A DNA stretch of 64,000 bases from Callipepla californica brunnescens (GCA_023055505.1 JALIRH010000002.1:23380437-23444436); one strand, 5' to 3'; numbered from the stretch's first letter, positions 12,560 through 26,554 are shown. The notes: a model not told the origin generated them from the letters alone. Translations and numbers: made by a program.

Positions 12560-12645
12560 CCAAAACTGCAGCTGAAAAACACTGTTTTTCAACATAGTCA
12601 CCACTAGCTATGCATTTTCACCAGAAATGTCCTTCTCCGACCACT
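12560..12645 (-). mobile_element. Mariner 3' scrap (Galluhop-like), reverse strand
   Basis: 'ttttcaacatagtcaccact' and 'agctatgcattttcaccag' are the reverse complement of the 3' end of the mariner family present at 11093-11634, where the same stretch reads 'aaaaatgtatagctagtggt'. Only about 85 bp remain and no transposon terminus is preserved. Confidence 0.65.
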
Positions 12646-12649
12646 TGCA

Positions 12650-12915
12650 GGATAATAAAAAGATAAAACTTATCATTAAGGGTATCGACCAAACATCTCT
12701 TGAACACTGGCAGGCATGAGGTATCAAGCAACTCTCTAGGAAGCCTGTTATGGTGTTTGACCACTCTTGTGGTAAATAAGTCTTTCTGAATGTCCAATCT
12801 GAAAATCTTCTGGCTTCATTTTGTGCTGTGCCTGTCCTGCCATTTCCGTGGGAACAGAGCCAAACACCTGCCCCTGTGCTTCCCCTCAGGGAACTGCAAA
12901 GAGCAATGAGAACAT
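12650..12915 (-). mobile_element. CR1 LINE fragment, reverse strand
   Basis: Blocks such as 'acatctcttgaacactggca', 'tctctaggaagcctgttatg' and 'cccctcagggaactgcaaag' are reverse-strand CR1 ORF2 C-terminal coding sequence. Both ends of the element are missing and it has no coding capacity. It directly follows the mariner scrap. Confidence 0.7.
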
Positions 12916-15383
12916 ACTCATACTCTAGAATATTCTAGGTTGGATGTTTTGCTTCTTTAAATTTAGTCTGAAATTGCATCAGTAAATACATCTCTGGTAG
13001 ATTCAATGAAATCTGAAAACTCTTCTCAGGCTTGTTGAGTCTGAATGGTGGTTTACTCCAGATGCATATTAACATATGATCTCCTATTAAATTACACAGA
13101 AAAGGATAAACACTGATCAAATACATCTGCTGACACTTAAAAGGTCCTATCTTTGCAGACTCACTTAGTATTCTGTGTAATAATAGTAATCAAAATGAAT
13201 TTGTGTGGGATTCATCATTTTTTTTATAGGTGCTGCATTGTAATTTAGTGTTAATTAGTGGGCATGTTTCAGAAATTCCATATTGCAGCGATATTCTATA
13301 TGCAAGAAACAGACATGAGACATTTGGTCTTTTGAGCTGGATACTTATTACAGGAGCTGTTGTAATGTAAATAGATTCTTTGGGGGCCATAAAAAACCTG
13401 AGTGAATGAATACGAAAAACAGATGTTTCAAATACCATAACATTCAGAATTCTGCTGAAGAATGTGAATGCTCTACTTGGTTGAATCCTATTGGTTTTAC
13501 CTAAAGAAGACAAAAGCTTGTGAATTCAGGATTGATGTCCTGAAGTGAATCAGGACAACCAGAAGGAGGAAACTGAAAAGACTCAAGCACAATTATGGAA
13601 AGGTTTTCAGCCTTATGACATTGCTCACAGTGTTCACTTTAGAACTAAAATGAAGTGTGTTTGTACTTTAAAGAAAGGAGAAGTACTGCCATGCTCCACT
13701 CTACTGCATTAGGCAGCAAGTTACGCTTTTGGGGTGTTCAAAACTTCCAAAATCCAAATGAGAATAATGAAAACATTGTAATCGAGTCACTGTATTTGTT
13801 TTATTCAGTGTTACGTGATTGCTTTGAATAGATGCTGGACTCTGTGAAGGCCATTTTCAGAAGAGATAGGTAACATAAAAAGTACAACTAATCTACAGGG
13901 ACACTGGGAGAGGAGAAAATGCTGTTAGTGTGGTGGCCTGAGCTGCTGCCCACCAAATGGCTGTACACAGCTGTGGGCTAAACGTGAAGCACAATTTTCA
14001 TGTAACCACTAGGAATTCACTTTTCTGATGCAAGGGTTTGACTGTCATTAATTAAAGTATCTTGCAATACTATCTTTCTTTTTCCTTCTTTTGTCTTCAT
14101 TAAATGTGTGCTGATGATTTTGCAAGTTTGACTTATTTGCAGCTTAAAAATACAGAATAACCTTTAGCAATTTATAGCAATTCCTATGGAAAAAAACCAG
14201 CATACAAACAAACATACTTCCAGTCAGGCATGTAAAATCTATTAGCACAGGAAGATCAGATAACACAACTTTAATTTAATTTGAAATCCAAGATCTACAG
14301 TGATTTAGCATACAGAATTTTTGGAGTTCTGAGTTTTATATCTGTTCAGTCACTAATCTGACTTAAAACCACTTATTCCAGTGAGATCTATGTACAGACT
14401 AAAACAATTGTCGTTATTCCTGATAGATAACAAAAACTCTCTGAGTATATATATATATTTATATATCCAATTGTACACACAAATATATATCAAAATCTTT
14501 GTTTCAAATGACATTTGCATTTACATTCAAAGAAATAGATGTGCAATGGAATGTGTGGATCTACAAGCTAACATTGTAAGCCCCAAATGGAGAAGCCATG
14601 GAACTGACACTGTCTGGTCAGCAGCCTTTTGGAACCCTTATCTCCTCACAAACTTACTGTATGACCCACAGTAAGGCTCTTGAAGTGCTACAAAAGCAGG
14701 AGGACAGAGGAGCTAGACCATGATTCAGAGTGATCAGAGGCTCTTTTTCCTTTTTTTTTTCTTCTTTTGCGTGTAGATTGCATAAGCTCACTGTAAAATT
14801 CTGAGATTTCATCAGTTAACTTGAGAGTTCTAAGTAATATTTCCCAGTATGACATTTAAGAAAAGTTAAAAAATGGTTTCACATTAAAAGGAAAAAAAAA
14901 CACAACTACGTGCAACAACAAAACACTCTGCCTGGTTATTTTAAATTTGATGCTTCTTCTACATTCCAAAGTGTAGGGAAATGCATAATATTTGATATAA
15001 AAATTTGATTACAGGAAGAACAAAACTTGGGAGATGTGTACTTCAACTGAGTATGGTGAGTAAAGCATAACAACATGAGAACTGCTCTGACACTTGTGTG
15101 TGTCCCAGTGCATGTGGGTTTTATCAGAATGAAGATTAGTGCTCTGTTATATTCCTTTTGAGCTAGGTCTTACAGTGATTTGGGAAATAGTTTTATGTTT
15201 TAGTTATTGACCAGATGCTGGGCTAGATGCTAATCCCATATAGATGGACCGTTGGCCAAGCATAGGTTGAGGAGGTAGGATAGAGGAATTGTGATATGTT
15301 GTACTTGAAGAAAAATGCAGCAGAAGTCATTATAGGGAGTCTTTGGGGCAACTTTAGAAACTCTGAGAGTGCACTTCTTTCTA
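12916..15383. other. Unique AT-rich DNA
   Basis: Contains an (AT)n tract at 14446-14466 and short frames of 107 codons or fewer (longest 13190-13513, reverse), none with a recognisable domain. 13980-14060 has no repeat character. Nothing else seen. Confidence 0.5.
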
Positions 15384-16121
15384 TCCATAGAAACATAAAA
15401 TCACCAAGGTAGAAGACCTCCAAGATGACCCATTCCAATTGTCCACCTATCACCAATATTTCACCATTAAACCATGCCCCTTAGTACAACATCCAGATGT
15501 TTCTTGAACACCTCCAGGGATGGTGACTCATCCCCACCCTGGGTAGCCCATTCCAGTGGCTGATCACTCCTTTGGAGAATAAATTTTTCCTTACATCCAA
15601 CCTGAATCGCCCCTGGTGCAACTTGAGGCCACTCCCTATAGTCCTATCACTAAAGTGCAAGAAGAGGCCAACCCCTATCTTGCCACCTTTCAGGTAGTTG
15701 TCACCCCTGAGCCTCTTCTTCAGACTGAACGATCTCAGTTCCCTCAGCTGCTCCCCATAAGACTTTTGCTCCAGACCCTTCACAGCTTCATTGCCCTTCT
15801 CTGGACCATCCAGAGTGTCAATGCCCTTCTCGGAGAGACAGGCCCAAAAGTGAACACAGTACTCAAGCTGTGGCCCCACCAGCACTGGCTGCACTATTTC
15901 TGATATAAACCAGTATGCCATTGGCTTTCTTGGCCACCTGGGCACACCGCTGGCTCAGGTACAACTGAGCGTAAACCATTACCCCCAGGTCTATTTCTTC
16001 CATACAGTCTTCCAGCCACTCTGCTCCAAGCCTGCAGCATTTACTGGGGTTGTTGTGAACAAAATGCAGGACCCAGCACTTATTCTTGTTGAACTCCATC
16101 CCATCAGCCTCAGTCCACTAT
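15384..16121 (-). mobile_element. CR1 LINE 3' fragment A, reverse strand, with ORF2 remnant
   Basis: About 740 bp of CR1 covering the 3' UTR and the ORF2 C-terminal region. Broken frames at 15481-15945 and 15863-16099 give ORF2-like peptides such as [17 protein letters not shown] and [10 protein letters not shown]. These match the C-terminal part of ORF2 in the near-complete element (51342-52007). This copy retains the roughly 14 nt around 16068-16082 that are missing there, so it serves as an internal reference. It ends against fragment B. Confidence 0.85.
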
Positions 16122-17040
16122 CTATAGAATCATAGAATTGTAGAATGGCCTGAATTGAAAAGGACTTCAAAGATCATCTAGTTTCAAGTCCCCCCTGCCA
16201 TGGGCAGGGTCACAAACCAGTAGATCAGGCTGCCCAGAACCACATCCAGCCTTACCTTGAATGCTTCCAGGGATGAGACATCTACAACCTCTCTGGGCAA
16301 GCTATTCCAATACATTACCACCCTCTGAGTGAAAAACTTTCTCTTAACATCCAACCTAAATTTCCCATATTAGTTTAAAACCATTCCCTCTTGTCCTATC
16401 TCTATCAACCCATGTAAACAGTCATTCCCCCCTCCTGTTTATATGTTCCCTTCAAGTACTGGAAGGCCGCAGTGCCTTGAACCTCCTCTACTTCAAGCTC
16501 AATAAGCCCAGTTCCCTCAACCTTTCCTCATAGGAGAGGTGCTCCAGCCCTTTGATCATCTTAGTGGCCCCCCTCTGGACCCATTCTGAGAGCTCTGCAT
16601 CTTTCTTGTGCTTTGGGCCCCAGGCCTGGATGCAGTACTCCAGATGTGGCCTCGCAAGAGCTGTGTAGAGGATGACAGTGACCACCCTCTCCTTGCTGGC
16701 CACCCCTTTTTTAATGCAGCCCAGTGTATAGTTGGTCTTACATCCTGCAAGTGCACATGCACTTCTGGTGCATATACAGCTTCTTGTCCATCAGGACCCT
16801 CAAGTCTTTCTCCGCAAGGCTGCTCTCCAGGAGTTTTTCCCGCAGTCTGTACAAATACCTGGGATTGCCCCAACCCAAGTGCAGCACCTTGCACTTGGCC
16901 TTGTTGAACCTCATTTAGTTCACATGGGCTCGCTTCTCCAGCCTGTCCGGGTCCCATTGGACGGCTTCCCTTCCCTCCAGTGTATCAACTGCACTGCTCA
17001 GCTTGTCCTCTGAAAACCTGCTGGGGGTGTGCTTGCATAT
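16122..17040 (-). mobile_element. CR1 LINE 3' fragment B, reverse strand, different subfamily
   Basis: It starts with reversed octamers ('tagaatcatagaattgtaga') and runs through 'gatcatctagtttcaag', 'ctggatgcagtactccag' and 'ccttgcacttggccttgttg' into ORF2. The sequence is distinct from fragment A, so this is a second CR1 subfamily lying directly beside it in the same orientation. ORF2-derived frames (for example 16488-16703 with ALARPHLEYCIQAWGP) are broken by stops. GC content is clearly above the flanks. Confidence 0.85.
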
Positions 17041-20000
17041 TCCAGTGATCCAGCCTGTTTAGGTACTAAAAGCATTTATACTAGGTCTAAATTTTTCCTT
17101 AAGTATTTGCACAACTTGTCCTATCCTTGATATATTATCCATGTAGAGTCATGAATGGCCAAGATACCTTCCATATATTTTTACTTCTGTAAAATTAAAC
17201 TTCAATTTCCTGACATGAAAAAATATTGGAATCGGGGTGCAATTTTATCTTGGATTATCTTTGTCTGAAGGTGCTGAGATAGTACTTTTGGGAAGTATAT
17301 ACTAATCTCAGAGTGTCTCTCTGAACAATTAACCTACTGTAAGACTGTGAGTTTGTTACTTGTTAAATTTTTTTGTTTGTTCTGCTATTCTGCATGAGGT
17401 GCTCTTTTGTTGTTGCACATTATGCGTTTGAGAAAGACTAACTATTTCTAGGCTCCGAAACTGTCACATAGGTGCAATATTTAAAAGCATCAATATTATA
17501 TCAGAAGAAGCAGCTGCCATGGTGTAGCAGCTAAGAGTTCAGAGTTGTCATAATGGCTAATTTATGTGTTCTGATAGATATAATGGCTCTGAAACACATG
17601 CTTGTAAGGAGAGTTCGAAAGTAATGTGGTTCAGTGAGTTCAGTGATCTACTGACCCAATATATTATGGTCATTACCTTTGGCATAATGGTACCACATAT
17701 CCAAAGATCTAATATCTTTGTCTCACAAATATCTTAGTTCCTCATAGCTTGGTGCCCTGCATAGATTTTGAGTAGAGAGAAGGTATCAACAGGAGGAAGT
17801 ATCTCTTCATATTTTTCAAATTCCAGCTTTTACAATGGTTCTATGTGTTCCTGCTTCATTCTCTTGTAACAAATTACCAGCCTGACCTCCTCTTGGAACT
17901 TTGTTGATTTTGTCCACTGAGAGCCAGTGTCTTAGTTATTGTAATCCAGTATGTCTGTAGATGAAATAAATAAGAGAGTCATTCACTGATGGCACATAAA
18001 CATTAAAAATGATAAAACAATTGTTTTAAAATTTAAAAGAGTAATGATTCACTGAGATGCATTATTAATAAGCATAAATTATTGAGTTGGCTCAGTAGTG
18101 CAGTTACAGTTTAGAGATAGACTTGTAGTCCCTTGAGAGGCTGTGGTCCTGTGTAAAAGTGAGCTTTGCCAGCTGGCTAGGAAGCGACATTGCGTCAGCT
18201 GCAAAGATCGGCGCTGCAGAAGGCAGAGCAGGAGGTGGTGGATGGAGTCTGCTTGCAAATGCATGATGTGCACACAACAAACATTTTGGTTATCCTCGAG
18301 AAAGTGGAAGACAACCCAATGATAATAGCTCCTTTTTAACTGAAATGGATTAGACATAAAACAATCTTTCCTCTGTCTGTACCTCTATCTTTTCTTTGTC
18401 TCTCATTCATCTATTTCTCCTTATTCCCTCTAAGTATTTTTATATTATCTACTTAAACTAGCTATGCTCATTTTACTGATGGAATTAGAAACAATGAGAA
18501 ATGTATTTACTTTTGCTTTTACTTTGTTCCATTTTCAGGAGATATATGGGCCTGGTTTGAATGACGTGATTAGACAAAATTCCTGCAGAAGGAGAAAAAA
18601 ATTACTCTCAGCTAATGACAAGAAGGTTGTTTATAATTTAGAGTCATACCTTCCAAACATCACTTTCACAGAGATTTATTTTAAAGCAGAACTATCCACA
18701 TATTTCCCACAGACATGTAGAGCCCTTCTGCTTTTAGAACAAAACATGAAATCTCTAGAAATGCAATATTACCTAAGTGAAGTTATAGCTTCTTTGATGA
18801 ACTCAGAATGACTCCAACAGGTTGTGCAGTTCTTCGAAAGTGTGGTGCTCCTCACTTCATTTTGCCCAGTCAGAAGACACAGCACCAAACAGCCAACACC
18901 TAGAGCAAAGCTAACCTTCACAGGTGCTACATTTTCCACTGACCTCTCTGGAATGGCTGTTACATTCACGTACAGTTTCAAAACTTCTAAAGAAAATGGC
19001 ACAGTTCTTTGGGTAGCATCCCTTTCTCTTTTGCATTGACTGAAAGTTAACTTTCACTAGCTATTAATTAATCTTTCTAAGTTTACACTGATGCAACTGT
19101 ATTTAGCCTAAAAATGGGTATAAATTTTGCTGTTGTAAAAGAGACAGATGCTTTGGTTTCCGCTTTGAACGGTTGCCTAAGAAGCTGGAATAATTGTGAT
19201 GTTGGAAAGATTATCGTAATGATGCATTTTGCTGCGTCTTCTACATATTAAAGCAGAATGTAAGATGTGATAGACCATAACTCTTTCTGTCATTTAGCTG
19301 TGCATGTAGCTTATTGAAAGCAGAAAATATTGATTATAGGTTAAAGGCAATTAAAATAATGGACCTGTAGCCAGCAGAATCTGCCAAAGGGTTCTTGGCA
19401 CTGACAGCATTTACCACAGGAGCACTGGCTGTCACATTTAATGAGCAAACGTATTTTCCAAGAATAAGCATTTAATATCCATTCAGTTCTATTTTACAGA
19501 ACAAACTTTTTATTAAATCTGTGAGCAGACAGTTTTTTTGAAGGGGCAAAAAAAGGGATAACAAGGGCTCTAATTACTGCTGAAATTAACGCACAGTGTA
19601 AAGAAATTGTAAACTCACCAAATAACAAAGTAGCACAAAAGAGGAGATGCTGTCTTAGGCTACCTGTGATGGAAAGTCATTTCCTACTGCAGAGGTCTCA
19701 TAGTATCAGTACACACAGCCAAGACAGATTTTTTGTTGTTGTTGTGTCTGTGCACAGGGTAGCTATATAAAACATGAGCAAAGGCTTTTAGCTGAGCTTG
19801 CTGCCAGCACAGCTAATTGCACAGCTAAAAGTGGTTTTGTCATAAGCCTTTGGGTGGCTCATATCTGAACTGCCTGGGCACAGGCTTGAAAGAAAATTTC
19901 AGTTCCAAGAACCACAATTTCTTCCTGCCTTTCCTCTGATGTAAGGGTGAACCCTTTGCCAGTGAGGTCATGCTGCTTGTGGCTGCTAAAAAGTGAAACA

Positions 20001-22884
20001 GTTTTTGGTCATAGTCTTCCTTCACCTCCACACAAAGTATGGGGAATTTGTTGTAGTCTTCAGTGACTCTTTTTCATCCCGAACTGCTGACAGACTATTG
20101 ACAGAGAACAAAATGTACATCACTGATTCTCCTATGCTTCATTGCAAGCTAATGCAGTGGGACACTGGTCTGCCTGGGCGTAGTTCATTATTCTTTCATT
20201 TATTTGGGTGATAAACAATAAAAATGAGTTTGGCTTCACAGAAGCCAGTGAAAATAAAACAAGGTTACAATCTAAAAGAAACAGAATTATTGAGGTATTT
20301 TATTCTGAACTTTTAGCCATAATTATTTATGAGAAGGCTCTCTAAGGCAGCATCATTGAAAACTGCTTAAACAATAATCCTCAAGGTTTATATGTATGTA
20401 AAATTGTATTTAGTATAAGAAAGATAAGTACTAATAAAATACTTTCTCAAACTGAAAGAGATCCTAAAACATAATCTATTAGTAAAGTGAGCAGACTGAT
20501 TATTTCCATTTTGTTTGAGCTTATGGAAATATCTTTCATATAAATTAAATACTTCTGTTCAAAACACTATCTCATATAACTGCAGCATCCTTGAATTAAA
20601 TTCTAAATAACAAATTTGAATGGAAAAAATGAATCCTGGGTAAAACTCCTCTGACTTCATTAAGCTTTACAGTAGAGATAAATTTTGACTGATATGTTTA
20701 GTAGATGCGTGCTGTATAGATACCAAATATGAATGAGAGGGAATAATCTTTCTTACATGGCTGTGACGAAAAGGAATTCATTAATGAGCTTCTCTATAGC
20801 TGTTATATCTATCATTATTAATACAGTAGTGTTCGTGTGTTTTGGGGGTGTTCTTTTTTGCTTTGTTTATTTCTTGTTGTTGCTTTTTTTAATGTGCTAT
20901 TTAGACTTCACTTAATATTTTTACATGTCTATGAAATGCAAATTATTGAATTACAGGATGCTTCAAGAGCATTTCAGCTGACAGATAAAAAAGAGAAAAG
21001 AAAAGCTAAGTATATCAAATATGATTTATAATACAATTATAAATACATCCAAAAATCATATAGTCATTATATGGAAATGATGCATTTTATTTTAACTAAA
21101 AGTGCTTTTGGCTCTCTAAGATATGGAGGCCAGAATTGCAATAACATTTTTTAAACTTTATTCCTTTCTATGAAGTACAAGCAGTTAAACTAGATCAAGG
21201 AAGAGCAGCAGATTTACCTCTGTAAGCTCAAATTCAAGTGATTACTTACAAATGGATGTAATTTAAGCACTTGTACAAAGTAAGTTCTCTAACTGCACTC
21301 TTGCCAATCTTTGTTGTATTATCACAGATCCTTATATTTTGCGCTATTGCAAAGCCCCAGTTCCATGTTTTTTTGATGGCTTAAGAATCTTAGCCTACAT
21401 CTGAAAGTAAAAGGGAAGTTGCTGGAATGCATGTTTTGATAGAAAAGTTTGACCAATTGAGATGAATATTTTGTTCTATATTTTAACCATGATTTTTTTT
21501 TAAGCAAGACGCATGATATTTGGTGCCTGTTAAATAGGAATTTGTTATACTGTATCAAATGCTACTGGAAGTTATTTGGACCAGTCATCAGGTAACAATT
21601 TTCAACCGGTGCACTATATATAAAATGGAACCGAATTTTTTAGGCATAGATGGTATCTCATGCCATTTTATAAAAACAAAACTATTTTTATGTCAAAAGC
21701 CTACCAATGATTACAAGAAACAAAGAATTAAAAATTCAGTTGTACATGGACCCAATAATGAGTAGCACGGACACAGGAAGATTCTAGAAAGAGGTTTATA
21801 TTGAGAAACGTTACTTGATAGTTCACCATCATATAGTCTGTTCTTTTCCCCAAACTCAAGCCAATAATACCATGACAAAAACTGTAGGATTTTTGTTTGC
21901 TTGCTTTTTGTTTGTTTAAATGTAAGGCTGATTAACGAAGAACCAATTCATCGACAAGGTCTACGTGTTGGTTACTGAGCTGGACCTAAATAAAATGTGC
22001 ACAGATAGTGAAGGTCGTCACCCTCCTACTCCTTTCCATCCATAGCGCAAACCCATTTGTGGCAATACCATTTTGTGGATGATGTGGCTGCAGAGAGGTT
22101 TGGCCATTGCCATCTATCTACAGTTCTAACATACCTTTCTTTCAGTGGTGTCGCTTGGAAATGTGTGTTTTGGATGCGAACAGATGTGAAACTATGTCCC
22201 TGGCATATAATAAGTCCAGGTGTATTAAAGAGCCAGTGGAGAAATTTAAGGGAGGTTAACTTGCTTTTAAACTACAGGAAAGTCTCAGAGGGGCATTTTC
22301 TGTCTAAAACAGGCTCTTTGATTGTACCACTACAACAGCTTTCTAAACTACCAGTTAATAAAGGGCCTTGTAGTCAGAGTCACCTTGTCTGGAACAATAA
22401 ACATATAACTCCTGTTTTAGTTGCTACTCCTGTTTACACCAAGAAGAAAGTAATAAATTAACTTGTAAGATAGATTCTAACTGAAATGTCAGAGCTGACC
22501 TATCGCCTTCTCTAAAAAAAAGAAATAATCATAATAATTGACATCCTGCATAGCTCTATGTTGTTTTTTTTTTTTTTCCCCCAAAGTTTTTTCTGAAGTT
22601 TTTTTGCCTGAAGAACTCTGTTATAATTGAAACAAATCATTTGGCTGGATAAATTAAAATAAGCAGGTGTGTTCAAAGTATGAATATTTAAAAGCAGCAT
22701 TCAAAAGTCTTTGTTTTGGTAGCTGATTTTGTAATTTGCCTCTAGAAAATGAGTGACATTTTTGCACTCTACTCGCTGTGAGAGTTTGGTCCCAATCCAG
22801 ATTCCGGTTTTCCAGTAGGCCTTTGTGATTCTGATCAACACAGTGTAATAAGAGGCCTCAGGACCTCAATAGGATTTTATTTTT
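17041..22884. other. Unique AT-rich DNA, several unassigned frames
   Basis: No recognised gene. A 115-codon frame at 18464-18811 and a 134-codon frame at 22057-22461 are the longest here; neither has a domain, signal peptide or repeat I can name. 18079-18357 is somewhat GC-richer. A T-run lies at 22563-22577. About 17515-17560 looks vaguely like the start of a tRNA-type SINE but is too weak to call. Confidence 0.45.
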
Positions 22885-23107
22885 AAATTAAAAGACAGGT
22901 GACATAGATAAGACATGAGGGAAGAGTTTTTCCTGAATAGTGTGGCACTGGAACATCTCTGGAGGTGTTCAAGGTTACATTGTAGAAGCCCTGGTCAGAC
23001 TTATCCAACGCCTGATTTAGTGATTTGCAACCCTGTCCTTACAGGGGGATTGGAACTAGGTGTTCTTTGAGATCTCTTGTAACCCAAGCCATTGTACAAT
23101 TTTGTGA
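22885..23107 (+). mobile_element. CR1 LINE 3' end, forward strand, decayed
   Basis: 'gtggcactggaacatctctg', 'ggaggtgttcaaggttacat' and 'gggggattggaactaggtg' follow the order of a CR1 ORF2 end plus 3' UTR, and the copy ends near 'cccaagccattgtacaatt'. No octamer repeat survives. About 220 bp. Confidence 0.7.
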
Positions 23108-23194
23108 AGGTCTACATTTAAATGAGATTACCCAGGTCTCTGACAGTTTAAATGGAGTCCCAAAAATATCTAGTAAGGGAGTTTTGTTTTTTTT

Positions 23195-23600
23195 TGAAAA
23201 CCTATTCCAAAACTCATTCTCATGGTGAAGAGGTTTTTATTGTCAAGACAAAATTTCCTCTGAAACAATTTTTGATTGTTACCTCATTCTTTCAGTGCGT
23301 ATTCTTGTAAAGACAGTCTATTCTATACGTAATTTTAAGGTGCAGAAAGGCTGATATTAGATCCCTCTTGTCTTCTCTATTCTCAGCAAATCGAGTTGCC
23401 TCAATTTTCCTTCACGTGACAGGATCTCCAACCTCATCATCTTGGTGGCCCTATACTGGCCTCCATATAACATTCTGATTTTTTTCTCTTCAAATGTGTA
23501 ATCAAAGGTGGACACAATTCAAGCTGTATCTTAACAATTGTTGATTAAAGTGAAATAATTCTTTATCCACTGCTTAGTCCATCAAGCTGATACAACTCAG
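23195..23600 (-). mobile_element. Very old CR1 LINE fragment, reverse strand
   Basis: Weak but ordered similarity to reverse-strand CR1 ORF2, with 'caaatcgagttgcctcaat', 'ctccaacctcatcatcttgg' and 'tggccctatactggcctcc' in sequence. Boundaries are uncertain and the 5' part fades out. Confidence 0.5.
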
Positions 23601-26554
23601 GACATGGTTTGTCTCCCCAGATCCAAGCTCACTAAGTCATCACAGGGCACTGATTCAATGACTGCTCTGGAGCCCAAGATGGATTTACGGCAATACCAAA
23701 CTACAGAATTATAAAGGTACACAATTTGCATAAATTTTGGACAAGAAAATTAAACATAGTCTGTGGCAGTCAAATACATCTTAAAATAGACTAAGTTTTT
23801 GACAATTAATTCCACTTGCTAATGTCAGGTAACCCTAAAAGAAAAAAAACAACAACACTTTTTTCAGAGTATAGTGCTAACTAAACTTGCCTGTCTCCTA
23901 CTTTTTAATAAATGCCAGAACTTGCTGACTAATTCATGAGTCTAGAACTGTTTTCTTCTTGATGTTAAAATGATAGTTCTTCCAACAGTCTCTGAAAAGC
24001 AATGGCATACTTGTATTTGTATTTACATTGTATTTACATAACTTGTTTCTTACTAGAAAAGAGGATTAAGAACATAAAAGTATCTGTGCATGACTATGTC
24101 TGCTTGGCATTTGTGAACAATTGAAAATACACGATAGGTAAACTAACTAATTCGCATCAGTTCTACCTGCAGAATGATCGATCCTGTGTTGAACCACAGA
24201 GCAAAGACAGAATAGAAAATTAATCACTGAATCAGTTCAAATAAATACTTAAAAGAAACATTGTCCCGCTTAGACCTGTAACAAGACCAGAAAAAAAAGA
24301 GATCAAGTATATTTAGTGAATTATAGAGTGAATAGTTCTAAGTGAATAAGTCCCAATTTAAAAAGTCACAAGTCTTCTAAAAATTCTAAATCTGTTCTCT
24401 TTTTCTGAGGCATGGCTGTCAGAGCATATCCACAACACAATACGATTTTCATTATAGAAAGCAGCTGAAGAAAGATGAGATATGAGCTTACATTTCACAA
24501 GCCATTCTATCCTATACTCCTATCTGGAAATATTCGCAAGAGCAAGATGGCCTACTCCATTCCAGAGGTTACAGTGTGTTTTTCAAGAATAAATCAAGTT
24601 ATTACTCCAGCTGCAGATCAAAAGTGTACTTACAGAATACTAGCATGCAACAGAGAATATACCTTCTCATCTCATCTGTCCTGTGATACAGGCAAGGTCA
24701 AGTATGAATGCCTTCTCAGGAAGAGTATTGATTATTTGGAATGCTTTCCTATATGGATTGTTTTGATTCCTTAGCCCATAAGGTGTCTGGAAACTTCCCA
24801 CTCTTTGTTTCTACTGTGGTATCTATTCACTGGCCCTTCATCATTTCTCCATGCTTCTTGGAGTAGGTTTCCCTGGGGCTCTTACAGAACTGGAAAATTT
24901 CAGACGGTGTTAACATTATCCACCTAAAACAAGCTTTGTCTGCTATTCAGAAGTAATAATCCTAATCATCTAGAAACTTCCAAAAAAATTTCAAGCAGGT
25001 AATCTCAGCTGTCCTTACCCTAATACACACATGCTTCACACACTGGCTGGTTGTTCAGGGATATTTGAGAGAATTAGTATTCAAAAATCTACCCATAATA
25101 CTGTGGGTAATAATCAAGACTAAAAAAAAAAGTCAATTCTTACAAGGAAATGCCAGACTCATGTTGTGCAAGTAAATGTTAACCACAATGCATTCCTACC
25201 ATCTGTATGGTGAAAACCTTTTTGTATTATTTGTATACAAACATTATTGTTCAACATCTGCATCACTACAGTATTTCTAAGGATGCAGTGCCCATCAACT
25301 TCTTGTCACTTTGTAGTACTGCATCTTTCACATGGTAAAACTGTGCAAGATGAGTTATTTATGTTAGCAAAAGAACCTCAGGGAAGAAATCAATAGACCG
25401 AGCTCAGAATCTGAAGTGTTAATGGTATTTCAAATATTTCAGATACTGAGAAGCAACAGATTCACCTTAAAGAACCAATTGTTCATATCAGTTGTGCTAA
25501 TCTTGCTGTTTATATTTGTCAAATAAAAAACTAGTTAGAAGTGAAGGTATTTATATCAGTGAAAATGGCAAAGTTAAACCTGTGAAGAAGGATCTTAATC
25601 TATACAGTTCCAACCCTGTCCTTTTCCCCACACCCAACATATGCACATTTTCCTTAATTCTCTGCTCTTTCTTTAGTCAAACCCTGGTAATTTTTCCATG
25701 TTATCATCAAGTAGGTCTAGTACAAATCTTAAAGCAGAAATATTCAGTGTTGGAAAACAAGATTCTCATTTCTCACTTCCAAATTAACTAACACGTATGG
25801 TAACTTTACATTAAAAGGAAAAAAAAATAATCAACACTTGAAGGATTAATTGTTTTAAATCATCTCTGACATAATTTTTACTAGTCATCATTATCTGTGA
25901 AAAATGAGCAATGATTCCCTTAAGTGTTCCAGGAACATAGATATTTTGGAGGACGATGTTCTCAAAACACCCACTGGTTGCTGTGTCTGCACGGGTTTGT
26001 GGAAATGCCAGCAGTTACATCTCTGTACGTCAGATTTTTTCCATTTGTAAGATCAACATAAAATAACTCCCTTGAGGATGGTTGAGAATGAGTTCATACA
26101 TGTAAAATAAATTACGATAAAAACAACCAAAACAGACAAACAAAAAAACCCACAAAAGCAAGCCAAACTTTGTGTGATGAGTTTTTCCTACAAGTCCTTT
26201 GTGTTTTATTAACAAATCACTATTATTGTCTGCACTTAGATACAAAGAAACACAGAGACACAGTAGATATCTGACAAATCATGAACCCAGTGGCAGTATC
26301 AAAACTTGCACATTAAGATCAAAATCCAAGCCACAAACTAGTCAAGATGCTATACTTATAAAGGATTGTTTTACTGTATTTATAGCAGAAATTCTCAACC
26401 ATAATTAAAACAGGATACTGAACAATGCAATAACTGCTTTTTCCTTAGATTTATCTGGAAAACTCTGTTATGACACTTTGGTCTTTTGATTCTTGTTCTA
26501 TTGCTGTGCAGTCCAGCAGATAGCTGGATCCATTCTCTATGAACTTGCCCTGAA
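23601..26554. other. Unique AT-rich DNA
   Basis: Frames of 99 codons or fewer without recognisable motifs. A-runs at about 24291-24298 and 25120-25129. Nothing else seen. Confidence 0.5.

Noticed and set aside
15481..15945. 154-codon reverse-strand frame as a host gene
   Set aside because: It is a mutated piece of CR1 ORF2 C-terminus plus 3' region, matching the element at 51342-52007.
17510..17570. Possible tRNA-type SINE or MIR-like start
   Set aside because: Only a short, loose resemblance to an A-box region; no B-box or SINE tail follows in order.
18464..18811. 115-codon forward frame, with an acceptor-like CAG near 18539
   Set aside because: Composition is ordinary, no family is recognisable, and no paired donor with a plausible coding exon was found.
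22057..22461. 134-codon forward frame as a gene
   Set aside because: No domain, signal peptide or splice context that I can recognise, and one frame of this length is possible by chance in a 64-kb window.
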